From JAAYAN01 sp964437215 (GTDB taxonomy: Bacteria; Bacteroidota; Ignavibacteria; Ignavibacteriales; Melioribacteraceae), in NCBI GenBank assembly GCA_964437215.1, contig CAYTFZ010000074.1:1-13095 (forward strand): 13,095 nucleotides of DNA, in the 5' to 3' direction. This document shows positions 1 to 7,571 of this stretch, piece by piece. The notes under the pieces were generated by a model. It saw only the letters and a program-made list of their open reading frames with translations. It did not search any database and was not told the origin of the DNA. A program made the translations under genes and the position numbers. Position 1 is the first letter of the stretch. The number at the start of each line of letters is the position of its first letter.

Positions 1-692
1 TCTTTGTGCTTTACAATTTCCAAATATTTTTCGCGTTCAACGCCAAAATCAACTGTCTTCGAATCCTTGCGGTCGTTATAAAACTCTTTTAACTTTGCAA
101 CGGCAATTGCGGTGCTAAGCAAATTTATTATTGCCTCGCGCGTTTTTTTATCTTCCATTCCCTCAATTTCAGCGATATCCTCTTTTTCAAAAAGCAGTTT
201 TCCAATCGAAATTTCCTCATCGTCTGCCACCTCAAAAATTCTTTCAACAACGCGCTTTATATATTCCAGCAAATCTTCCTTTTTAATCGAGCCGGTTAGG
301 CTTTCTTTTTTCACGTCGCTTAAATTCATCCCGAAATCTATTTGATATTTACGCCGGAACATTTTGCCATCGCGTTCCTCAATCGATTCGAAAGAGTACT
401 GGAACGAAATATTAAGCGCTTTTTTCTCTTCGGAATAGAAACCGTCGGCAGTAAGTTTTTCGGTCTTTTCGTTCAAAAAGTTAAAACTGAAATTCAGTCC
501 CTGAAAACTTTTGCTTACCCAGCTTGTCTTAGGATCAATCCCCGATTCGTAAAATATTTTTGCCAGATCCGAAATGTCAGTTTGTAAAATTGAGTTATCA
601 TTTTGCAGCGGTTCTTCCTTTTTAACATCGGTTTTATTTTTGTTAAAAAGCAGATTCTTATTGTCCGAAATGCCAACCGAAGCAATATCCAT
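1..692 (-). CDS. Unrecognised protein, C-terminus beyond the window
   Basis: An open frame starts at ATG 692 (MDIASVGISDNKNLL...) and runs to the left edge with no stop, giving 230 complete codons. I do not recognise the family. Residues 1-35 are polar and low in complexity, as in a disordered tail. Next comes a stretch rich in alternating hydrophobic residues (around GLNFSFNFLNE and ALNISFQYSF) that looks like beta strands. From about residue 130 it becomes acidic and helical (KEDLLEYIKRVVERIFEVAD), ending in a Lys/Glu-rich segment. I see no signal peptide, membrane helix or cysteine motif, so a cytosolic or exported-by-other-means protein is possible. Protein-like composition and wobble usage matching the neighbours support a real gene. 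Only a weak purine-rich stretch (CCGGAAAAAAT) precedes the start. It diverges from the YIP1-type gene across 133 bases. Function unknown. Confidence 0.8.
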   Translation of the reverse strand, partial: MDIASVGISDNKNLLFNKNKTDVKKEEPLQNDNSILQTDISDLAKIFYESGIDPKTSWVSKSFQGLNFSFNFLNEKTEKLTADGFYSEEKKALNISFQYSFESIEERDGKMFRRKYQIDFGMNLSDVKKESLTGSIKKEDLLEYIKRVVERIFEVADDEEISIGKLLFEKEDIAEIEGMEDKKTREAIINLLSTAIAVAKLKEFYNDRKDSKTVDFGVEREKYLEIVKHK

Positions 693-813
693 ATTTTTTC
701 CGGTTTTTTTTTGTATTTTCGGAAGTAATTTGCAATTAATTAGAGAGATTTGTCACGTTTTAATAAGTCTGAGAATTATTAAATATTCCGAAATAAATTC
801 AGCATTTTAATAA

Positions 814-820
814 AAGGAGG
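814..820 (+). promoter_or_regulatory. Strong Shine-Dalgarno site of the YIP1-type gene
   Basis: AAGGAGG lies 5 bases before ATG 826, a near-perfect anti-16S match that fixes the start. It also shows that this organism uses Shine-Dalgarno initiation, unlike many Bacteroidetes proper. Confidence 0.85.
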
Positions 821-825
821 AAAAA

Positions 826-1638
826 ATGGAAGAATCCAAAGAAAATAATGTTAATGAAGATTTAGAAGGGCAGCAAACACTCGGGCATCTGGACCGGATG
901 ATTGGCGTAATCAGCGAACCTTCTGCAGCTTTTTCGGCAATTTCTAAGCAAGGCACGCGGCACACCGACTGGCTGATACCAATTCTTTTAATGATAATAG
1001 TAACAGTGATAACCACTATAACAGCGTTTTCTAATCCCGAAATTAAAGCTAAAATGATGCAGATGCAGAGAAAAACAATGGAAGAACAATTCGAAAAGCA
1101 AATTGCATCCGGACAAATGACGCGCGAAGAGGCAGATAAAATTAAAGAAAACGCGAGCCGGTTTACCGAAAATCCCGTTATGCTTATTGTTTTCCCTGCA
1201 ATAAGTACAGTTATTGTTACATTTATATGGTTTTTCTTCTTCGCGCTTATAGGCTGGCTTGTTGCTAAAAATCTTCTTGGCGGAACAGGAACATTCAATG
1301 ATGCGATGACTGCCCTGGGCTTGCCTTTATACATAACTGTTATTTCACTAATTATAATAATTATAATTTCTTTTGCTTCGGGAGAATTAGCATCGGGAGT
1401 AAATCTTCTGCTGCTTACAAAAGCCGAAGTTACTACATTCGGCGGATTTATTCAAAGCAAAATTGATGTATTTGCAATATGGTTTTATGCAGTTGTAGGT
1501 ATAGGATTTGCCCGTATGTTTAAGTCCGATAATACATTAAAATATGTAATCACTTCTTTATCAATATGGTTTGTACTAAATCTTGCGGTATATTTTCTTG
1601 CAACAACCGTTCCTTTATTCCGGGGATTTTTGCGTTAA
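826..1638 (+). CDS. YIP1-family five-helix inner-membrane protein
   Basis: A 270-residue integral membrane protein. The N-terminal 20 residues are acidic and polar. A typical YIP1-domain entry follows (LDRMIGVISEPSAAFSAIS, residues 22-40), the 'R...v...P...f..i' pattern of bacterial YIP1 proteins. Five hydrophobic segments are visible at about 50-68, 118-146, 163-184, 213-231 and 240-265. Between the first two sits a charged, probably helical loop (about 70-115) rich in Met, Gln, Glu and Lys. The eukaryotic relatives act in vesicle trafficking; the role of bacterial members is not established, so only membrane location can be claimed. The start is set by the ribosome binding site at 814-820. 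A poor promoter-like pair (TTGTCA 750-755, AATTAT 774-779, 18-base spacer) lies upstream. The gene is apparently monocistronic, closed by the hairpin at 1649-1676. Confidence 0.82.
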   Translation: MEESKENNVNEDLEGQQTLGHLDRMIGVISEPSAAFSAISKQGTRHTDWLIPILLMIIVTVITTITAFSNPEIKAKMMQMQRKTMEEQFEKQIASGQMTREEADKIKENASRFTENPVMLIVFPAISTVIVTFIWFFFFALIGWLVAKNLLGGTGTFNDAMTALGLPLYITVISLIIIIIISFASGELASGVNLLLLTKAEVTTFGGFIQSKIDVFAIWFYAVVGIGFARMFKSDNTLKYVITSLSIWFVLNLAVYFLATTVPLFRGFLR

Positions 1639-1648
1639 ATTTTAACAG

Positions 1649-1676
1649 AGCCGTCGTTTGCGGCGGCTTTATTTTC
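1649..1676 (+). terminator. Rho-independent terminator after the YIP1-type gene
   Basis: AGCCGTCG (1649-1656) pairs with CGGCGGCT (1661-1668) around a TTTG loop, eight pairs including one G-T wobble, followed by TTATTTTC. It lies 11 bases past the stop at 1638 and separates this gene from the kinase downstream. Confidence 0.85.
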
Positions 1677-1684
1677 CCCAGATT

Positions 1685-2578
1685 ATGAACAAATTTAATA
1701 TTCTTTCAGCCGGCGAAATATTGTTCGACTGCTTTCCCGATAAAATCTGCCAAGGCGGAGCCCCTTTTAATTTTATTTATCATATAATAAAACTTACAGG
1801 AAACGGAATTTTTATTTCGCGGATTGGAGAAGATGATTTAGGAAAAAAAATAAAATTATTTTTTGAAGAAAGAAATGTTTCTGCCGCTTTTTTACAAACC
1901 GACTTTAATCATTTAACCGGTAAAGTTGATGTTATCACCGACGAAAACGGGATACCGGATTTTACAATTAAAAAAAACGCAGCGTACGATTTTATTGAAA
2001 TTAACCGGGAAATTCTTGATTGCGCAAAAAAATCGGATTTGTTTTATTTCGGCACGCTTGCACAAAGAGAAGGGAAATCGGGGAATACAATTCAAAGACT
2101 CGCAGAAAATTCTAAAATACGGTTTCTCGATTTAAATTTGCGAAAGGATTGTTTTGATGAAAATATTGTAAAAAAGTCACTTGAGCTTTGTACAATTTTA
2201 AAAGCCAGCGAGGACGAGTTTAATTATCTTTGCAGGCTGTTTTGTCTTTCAGGAAAAACCGAAAAAGAAAAGATTAAAGAAATCTGCAGCCGGTTTAATA
2301 TTAAATCTGTTTGTGTTACAAAAGGAGAAAACGGTTCGGTAATTTTTAACAAAGGCGTTTTTAGCAAATATAAACTTCCTGCTGGAATAATTGCAGATAC
2401 AGTGGGAGCGGGAGATGCGTTTTCGGCAATTCTGGCAATAGGATATTTAAGTAATTGGGAAACAGATAAAATCAGTGAAATTGCAAATAAATTTGCCGCT
2501 GCAACTTGTCTTTTTGAAGGCGCTTTACCTTTGAATGATGATTTTTATAATTTTTACCGCGGGATTATACAAAATTAA
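1685..2578 (+). CDS. PfkB-family carbohydrate kinase, probably fructokinase-like
   Basis: A 297-residue ribokinase/PfkB-fold sugar kinase that transfers phosphate from ATP to a small cytosolic sugar. Visible signatures are an N-terminal strand with GE (ILSAGEILFD, 6-15), the substrate-side GGAPFN motif (24-29) common in bacterial fructokinases, SRIGEDDLG (45-53), and the C-terminal family signature DTVGAGDAF (238-246). In the last, D244 is the expected catalytic base and GAGD forms the anion hole. Length is normal for the family. I choose ATG 1685; an in-frame TTG at 1658 would add nine residues but lies in the loop of the preceding terminator. No clear ribosome binding site is seen (TTTTCCCCAGATT before ATG), so translation may be weak. 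Fructose is a guess from the GGAPFN motif; ribose, adenosine or another sugar cannot be excluded. The stop overlaps the convergent histidine kinase stop. Confidence 0.88.
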   Translation: MNKFNILSAGEILFDCFPDKICQGGAPFNFIYHIIKLTGNGIFISRIGEDDLGKKIKLFFEERNVSAAFLQTDFNHLTGKVDVITDENGIPDFTIKKNAAYDFIEINREILDCAKKSDLFYFGTLAQREGKSGNTIQRLAENSKIRFLDLNLRKDCFDENIVKKSLELCTILKASEDEFNYLCRLFCLSGKTEKEKIKEICSRFNIKSVCVTKGENGSVIFNKGVFSKYKLPAGIIADTVGAGDAFSAILAIGYLSNWETDKISEIANKFAAATCLFEGALPLNDDFYNFYRGIIQN

Positions 2579-3696
2579 AAAACATTTTTTTCAGGAAATG
2601 TTACTGTAAATGCAGCCCCTTTGTTTTTGTCGCTTTCAAGAGAAATTTGAAGATTATTTATTTCGCAATAGTGTTTTACAAGAGCTAATCCCATTCCGCT
2701 GCCTTCATATTTGCGCGAATAACCCGAATCTTCCTGCGAAAAAGGAATAAACAGTTTAGACTGATATTCCTTGCTTATTCCTATTCCCGAATCTTTTACT
2801 GTTACTTTTGTATTGTTGGAATTGTCTCTGAACATTCTGATTTCTACAAAACCTGAATCGGTATATTTTATTGCATTATCCACTAAGTTTGTAAAAAGCT
2901 GCCTAAGCGAATAATCATCGGCGGTAACCTTAAAATTTTCGCTGCCTTTTATAACCCTGAATTCAAGATTTTTAGATTTGGCAGTCGGTTTGTAACTTTC
3001 GTAAATACTGCGGATAATATCGTTGCTTAAATCTACTTCTTCTTTTTTAATTTCGTAATTGCCCGATTGAATCTGCGCCATTGTAAGAAGCGAATCCACA
3101 GTTCTTATCAAACGCTTGCCTCCGCTTTCAATAAGTGAAAAGCTGTCTTTCTGGTCTTCGTCGAGCATATCGTAAAGTTCGCTTTTAAGCAGCGATGTAA
3201 AACTGAGCATCGTATTAACGGGGGTTCTTATTTCGTGCGACATTTGCGCAAGAAATTCCGATTTCAGCCTGTCCGATTTTTCAGCTTTTATTTTAGCGTT
3301 TATTAAATCCTCTTCAAGCTTTTTCCTTTTTGATATATCCCGGTGAATAGCAAGTATTACAAGTTTTCCCTTATAATTAAACAAAGTGGCATTCACTTCA
3401 AAATCTATTAATTTTCCCGATTTGCTTTTATGTACAGTTTCAAACTTCATATATACTTTTTCTTCGGAAAGCTTTTTGCTGTTTTTCTTAATCGCATCGG
3501 CGTCTGTAGAAAGATTATTAAGCGATAAACCAATCAGTTCGTTCCGGTCATATCCGTAAATCTTAAAAGCAGCGCTGTTTGCGTCGAGTATTACAAGATC
3601 GGGCAGACTGTAAATTAAAATAGGATCGTGAGCATTTTCGTAAAGCTCGCGATAATTTGTGTTTTCGGTACGATTATTCTCGTTCTTTCTTAGCAT
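2575..3696 (-). CDS. Soluble PAS-domain sensor histidine kinase
   Basis: A 373-residue two-component sensor. A PAS domain spans about 16-125 (YENAHDPILIYS onward; the HRDISKRKKLEEDL linker at 118-131 is typical of a PAS exit helix). The HisKA helix carries the phospho-acceptor His154 in SHEIRTP (153-159). The HATPase domain has its N box around 270-279 (NLVDNAIKYT), G1 box DSGIGI (302-307) and G2 box GSGMGLALV (332-340). All catalytic boxes are intact. There is no membrane helix or signal peptide, so it should sense a cytosolic cue or partner through PAS; the ligand is unknown. No receiver domain is fused and no response regulator gene lies in the window, so it is an orphan here. ATG 3696 is the start because the frame closes shortly upstream (TAA next to an earlier ATG); no good ribosome binding site precedes it. 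It lies 120 bases after priA on the same strand. Confidence 0.93.
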   Translation of the reverse strand: MLRKNENNRTENTNYRELYENAHDPILIYSLPDLVILDANSAAFKIYGYDRNELIGLSLNNLSTDADAIKKNSKKLSEEKVYMKFETVHKSKSGKLIDFEVNATLFNYKGKLVILAIHRDISKRKKLEEDLINAKIKAEKSDRLKSEFLAQMSHEIRTPVNTMLSFTSLLKSELYDMLDEDQKDSFSLIESGGKRLIRTVDSLLTMAQIQSGNYEIKKEEVDLSNDIIRSIYESYKPTAKSKNLEFRVIKGSENFKVTADDYSLRQLFTNLVDNAIKYTDSGFVEIRMFRDNSNNTKVTVKDSGIGISKEYQSKLFIPFSQEDSGYSRKYEGSGMGLALVKHYCEINNLQISLESDKNKGAAFTVTFPEKNVF

Positions 3697-3816
3697 TAAC
3701 TATTCTGCATAAAAATGTTTTTAAAGAAAATCTTTTTCAAATAATCGTTTTTTTGCGGAAAATATTTAGAAAAAAAGTAAACACAGAAGCTGAAAATTGA
3801 ATTGCGATAAATAAAA

Positions 3817-6204
3817 TTAAATAATATTCTGAGGGTCTACATCAATTGTAAGCCGCACGTTTCTGAAACGCGAAACTTTATTAAATTCTATATATGTTTC
3901 GAGAACCGCCTTTCGTAAAACTGCTCCGCCGGCATCTGTAATCCGGCTGCTTTTTATAAGAAGCTGAAATCTGTATTGCCCTTTAACACGCAAAATTACC
4001 GCTTCGGCTGGCGGCATTACTTGCAGTTTTGTGTTGTATTTAAGCAGAATTTTATAAAAATCTTTCAGCGCGTCGCGTGCTGCGCTTTCCTTTTCATCTT
4101 TAGTTTCAATAAGGCAAAGTCTTACAAAAGGCGGATATCCGGTTTTTTTCCGCAAAGAAATTTCTTTTTCGTAAAAACCTTTGTAATCATTTAAAAGCAC
4201 TTTTTGAAGCACAAAATGTTTATCGTCTTTTGTCTGGATTAAAACTTCGCCCGGCGCGCTGCTTCTTCCGGCTCTTCCGGCAACCTGGGTAAGAAGCTGG
4301 AAAGTTCTTTCATCAGCCCGGAAATCCGGCATCCATAAAGTAGTTTCGGCTGAGATAACTCCTACAAGAGTTACATTTGCAAAATCAAGCCCTTTCGATA
4401 CTATTTGAGTCCCTATTAAAATATCAATTTCGCCTTTCCGGAAATCGTTGAGTATAATTCCCAATTTTCCTTTTTCGGAAATTGAATCGGAATCAATCCG
4501 TTCAATTTTTGCCTGAGGAAAATGATATGCCAATTCATCTTCTACACGCTGTGTTCCTGTCCCGAAAAATTTTAATGCAAGCGAACCGCATACAACGCAG
4601 GCTTTAGGAACGGTTATAGTCTTGTTGCAGTAATGGCATTTTAAAATATTTTTATTGATATGATGAACCATCGAAACGGAACAATCGCTGCAGGTAATTA
4701 TTTCGCCGCAGTCCTCGCAATAAACCTGTGTGGCAAATCCTCTCCGGTTTTGAAGAATTATAACGCCTTCGCGGGCTTTTAATCTTTGCGCAATTTTATC
4801 AAGAAGAATATTCGAGAAAGCATTGTCCATAGTTTTCTTTTTTTCTTCTGCTGAAACATTTATAAGCCGGATATGAGGAAGCTTGGCATTATCAACTCGT
4901 TCAGGAAGTTCAAGCAAAGTATATTTCCCGGTTTCGGCATTATGCATGCTTTCAACCGAAGGAGTAGCCGAACCAAGTATTACAGGACAATTATATATGC
5001 TTGCTTTTACTACTGCCGAATCGCGGGCATGATATTTAGGGATAATTTCATTTTGCTTATAACTTGAATCGTGTTCTTCGTCAACCACAATTAAACCTAT
5101 ATTTTTAAGCGGGGCAAAAAGCGCGGAACGGGCTCCTACAGCAATTTTGCTTTTGCCGCTTAAAATTCTTCTCCAGCTGTCGTATCTTTCGCCTAAAGAC
5201 ATTCTGCTGTGAATTACCGAAACAAGATCGCCGAAATTGTTAAACAGCCGCGCTGTCATTTGCGGAGTAAGAGAGATTTCAGGGACAAGAATCATTACAG
5301 TTTTATTCTGACTAAGAGCTTTTTTTGCCAGCTCAATATATACTTGCGTTTTACCGCTGCCGGTTACACCGTGGAGCAGGTAAGTTTTAAAAATTCCTTC
5401 GTCAATATCTTTTCCGACTGAATTTATAATCTGGCTTTGGGTTTCCGTTAATGTGAAATTCTGTCCGGCTTCTTCGTAGGTTTCCGAATAAATCCTTTCA
5501 ACTTCTTTATCGAAAACTTCAACTATGCCTTTTTCAGCAAGACTGCTTACAGAACTTTGGTTTGTTCCGGTTTTCTTCAGCAGTTCGGCAAGAGCCTTCG
5601 ATTCGCCTTTTAATTGAAGAAGATCCAAAAGTATTACAACTTGTTTCGGTGATCTCGATTCAAGTTCGGGAATTAAATCGTAAACTTTTTCCCGTTCAAT
5701 TATTATTCGTACGTGTTTAACTTTTTTTGTGCGGACTTTCGCATTTTCAATTTCGTTATGAATTGAAATGATTCCTTGCTTTGCAAGAGTACGCAAAACG
5801 GAATGAATATTTTTTTTACCCGAAGCTTTTTGAAGATATCCTACGCTGCACAATTCTTTTCCGGTAAGTGCCGAAAGAACCAGTGACCGCGTTGATTTTT
5901 TATTTTTTTCGTTTTCCAGAACTTCGCTGCAAATCTTGCTGTTGCAGGCAATCATTCTTTTCGATTCAACATCCGATCCGTATGGAATTGAATTTTTGAT
6001 TGCTTCTCCGAGAGAACTTAAATAATAATCCGAAATCCATTTATAAAACTTGAGAGAAGTTTCATCAAAAATCGCGTATTCGTCAAGAACATCCATAACG
6101 GGCTTTATTTTATCTTCAGTATCTGCTTTATCTTTAATCGAAATCACAAATCCCGTAAGAATTCTTTTTCCGAATGGCACAACAACTCTTACTCCGGTTT
6201 GAAC
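3817..6204 (-). CDS. priA: Primosomal protein N' (PriA helicase), N-terminus lost in gap
   Basis: The 3'-to-5' replication restart helicase, which recognises stalled forks and promotes DnaB reloading. 795 residues are visible, counted from the gap edge. The fragment opens inside the N-terminal 3'-DNA-binding domain (VQTGVRVVVPFGKR; this motif normally sits about 30 residues in). Helicase motifs follow: Walker A GVTGSGKT (279-286), DEEH (375-378), GSATPS (411-416), GTQIVSKGLDF (598-608) and QVAGRAGR (640-647). Eight cysteines (496, 499, 505, 508, 523, 526, 536, 539) form the two zinc sites typical of PriA. The C-terminal domain ends at TAA 3819-3817. The start codon and perhaps 25-35 residues fall in or beyond the N run 6205-6304. 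It is transcribed after rseP and may be cotranscribed with it. The apparent in-frame fusion to RseP is a gap artefact. Confidence 0.95.
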   Translation of the reverse strand, partial: VQTGVRVVVPFGKRILTGFVISIKDKADTEDKIKPVMDVLDEYAIFDETSLKFYKWISDYYLSSLGEAIKNSIPYGSDVESKRMIACNSKICSEVLENEKNKKSTRSLVLSALTGKELCSVGYLQKASGKKNIHSVLRTLAKQGIISIHNEIENAKVRTKKVKHVRIIIEREKVYDLIPELESRSPKQVVILLDLLQLKGESKALAELLKKTGTNQSSVSSLAEKGIVEVFDKEVERIYSETYEEAGQNFTLTETQSQIINSVGKDIDEGIFKTYLLHGVTGSGKTQVYIELAKKALSQNKTVMILVPEISLTPQMTARLFNNFGDLVSVIHSRMSLGERYDSWRRILSGKSKIAVGARSALFAPLKNIGLIVVDEEHDSSYKQNEIIPKYHARDSAVVKASIYNCPVILGSATPSVESMHNAETGKYTLLELPERVDNAKLPHIRLINVSAEEKKKTMDNAFSNILLDKIAQRLKAREGVIILQNRRGFATQVYCEDCGEIITCSDCSVSMVHHINKNILKCHYCNKTITVPKACVVCGSLALKFFGTGTQRVEDELAYHFPQAKIERIDSDSISEKGKLGIILNDFRKGEIDILIGTQIVSKGLDFANVTLVGVISAETTLWMPDFRADERTFQLLTQVAGRAGRSSAPGEVLIQTKDDKHFVLQKVLLNDYKGFYEKEISLRKKTGYPPFVRLCLIETKDEKESAARDALKDFYKILLKYNTKLQVMPPAEAVILRVKGQYRFQLLIKSSRITDAGGAVLRKAVLETYIEFNKVSRFRNVRLTIDVDPQNII

Positions 6205-6304
6205 NNNNNNNNNNNNNNNNNNNNNNNNNNNNNNNNNNNNNNNNNNNNNNNNNNNNNNNNNNNNNNNNNNNNNNNNNNNNNNNNNNNNNNNNNNNNNNNN
6301 NNNN
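6205..6304. other. Assembly gap (100 N) between rseP and priA
   Basis: Exactly 100 Ns, the usual placeholder for a gap of unknown length. It removes the RseP C-terminus, the rseP stop, any spacer, and the PriA start. From usual family lengths about 30-35 RseP residues and 25-35 PriA residues are missing, that is at least about 170-210 bases, so the true gap is probably longer than 100. Confidence 0.97.
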
Positions 6305-7551
6305 ATAATACCTTCAATTAAAATCATTATTACATGTCCTCCATCCAGAACAGGGAATGGAAGAATGTTTATTATTGCAAGGCTTAAGCTTAAAGAAGCA
6401 AGAAAGCTAAGAAATACACTTACACCCATTTCGGCAGTATCGCCAGCCATTTCGGCAATTTTTAGCGGTCCGCCAAAAACTTTACCGAAAGCTACTTCGC
6501 CGAAAATAACTTTACGGAACATTGCAAAGGTTAAGCCTATTGTATTCCCGATATTATCGAATGTAGCCGATAAACCTTCCATAAGACTGTAGGAAACCGT
6601 ATCTCTTTTTCCAGTATATTTAGATACAAAAAACACTCCCATCTTTCCTTCCATATCCAGTTTGGAAGCAATTTCAATCTCTTTACCGTCTCTTAAAATT
6701 TTAACAAGAACCGAATCGTCTTTATTCTCTTCCATTATTTTGTAAATCTGGTTTGTCCATTTAATAGGCATCCCTTTCAATTCGATAACCTGGTCGCCGT
6801 TTTTAATTCCAGCATCTTCTGCCGGCGAATTTTCTATCACTTTTCCTGCAACAGGAATTACATCTCCCATATTTAAAAATTCTGCCGAAGGTTCAATTTT
6901 GGAAAGGACAGGCTTCCCAATTTTAAGTGTAACAGGTTTTTCGTTTCTTAGGACTTTTATCTCTGCGGATTTACCTGCGCTTGCCATAAGAACTTCACTG
7001 AAAACAGATTCCCAGTCGGTTACTTTTTTATTGTTTACCGAAATAATTTTGTCGCCTTCACTGAACCCTGCTTTTTCGGCAAAACTTTCGGGGGCTATAT
7101 AACCAATTTTGGTTGTGCTTAATATAGGTTTTCCTGAATAAATGTTAATTCCCCAGAAGATAAATACAGTTAAAAGGAAATTCATTAATACGCCTGCAGT
7201 AATTACAAAAAGTTTCTGATAAACAGGTTTTGAGCGAAATTCGTATGGCTGGGGTTCTTTTCCGGCAAAATCGGTATCGAAACTTTCATCAACCATTCCG
7301 GAAATTTTTACATAGCCGCCAAGAGGAAGAATAGAAAGTCTGTAATCTGTGTGTCCTTGCAAATCAATTTCTTCCGGCAGATTTCCAAAAGTGAAACCAT
7401 TAATTTTATTCCACCCGAACAGCCTTTTCCCGAATCCTATAGCAAATACGTCCGTCCGCATTCTGCATAGTTTGGCTGCAGCAAAATGTCCGAATTCGTG
7501 AACAAAAACTAAAATGCTTATTGTAATTACAAAAAATATAAGTGAATCCAT
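6305..7551 (-). CDS. rseP: RIP metalloprotease RseP (site-2 protease), C-terminus lost in gap
   Basis: An inner-membrane zinc protease that cleaves substrates within the membrane, classically anti-sigma factors in envelope stress signalling and leftover signal peptides. 415 codons are visible. The first membrane helix carries the zinc-binding HEFGH (18-22). Two PDZ domains follow, around residues 150-210 (IGYIAPESFAEKAGFSEGD) and 230-300 (VIENSPAEDAGIKNGD). The third zinc ligand is D403 in the helix NILPFPVLDGGH. The last membrane helix (about 30-35 residues) and the stop are lost in the N run starting at 6304. ATG 7551 is supported by AAGGAG at 7563-7568, 11 bases upstream. The dxr stop is immediately before that site (17-base intergenic space), so translational coupling with dxr is likely. 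Whether a sigma/anti-sigma pair is the substrate here cannot be told. Confidence 0.95.
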
Positions 7552-7562
7552 TTATAAAAATT

Positions 7563-7571
7563 CTCCTTTTA
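7563..7571 (-). promoter_or_regulatory. rseP ribosome binding site abutting the dxr stop
   Basis: On the minus strand the dxr stop TAA (7571-7569) is followed with no spacer by AAGGAG (7568-7563), then 11 bases to the rseP ATG. Ribosomes ending dxr therefore finish on the rseP initiation site. Confidence 0.8.

Noticed and set aside
807..1334. 175-codon minus-strand frame opposite the YIP1-type gene
   Set aside because: It is antisense to a well supported membrane protein; the composition is that of a shadow frame, and no ribosome binding site or motif supports it.
1346..1374. AT-rich near-palindromic repeat (AATTATAATAATTATAATT)
   Set aside because: It is in coding sequence and simply encodes a run of isoleucines in a membrane helix of the YIP1-type protein.
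1658..1684. Upstream TTG start for the PfkB kinase
   Set aside because: It falls in the terminator hairpin loop, and the family alignment begins naturally at ATG 1685.
3697..3816. Terminator or promoter between priA and the histidine kinase
   Set aside because: Only a five-pair AT-rich hairpin and no convincing promoter pair are visible, so whether the kinase is cotranscribed with priA is left open.
3817..7551. A single 1244-residue RseP-PriA fusion protein
   Set aside because: The join lies wholly in 100 placeholder Ns, and both partners lack the family parts that should flank a normal gene boundary.
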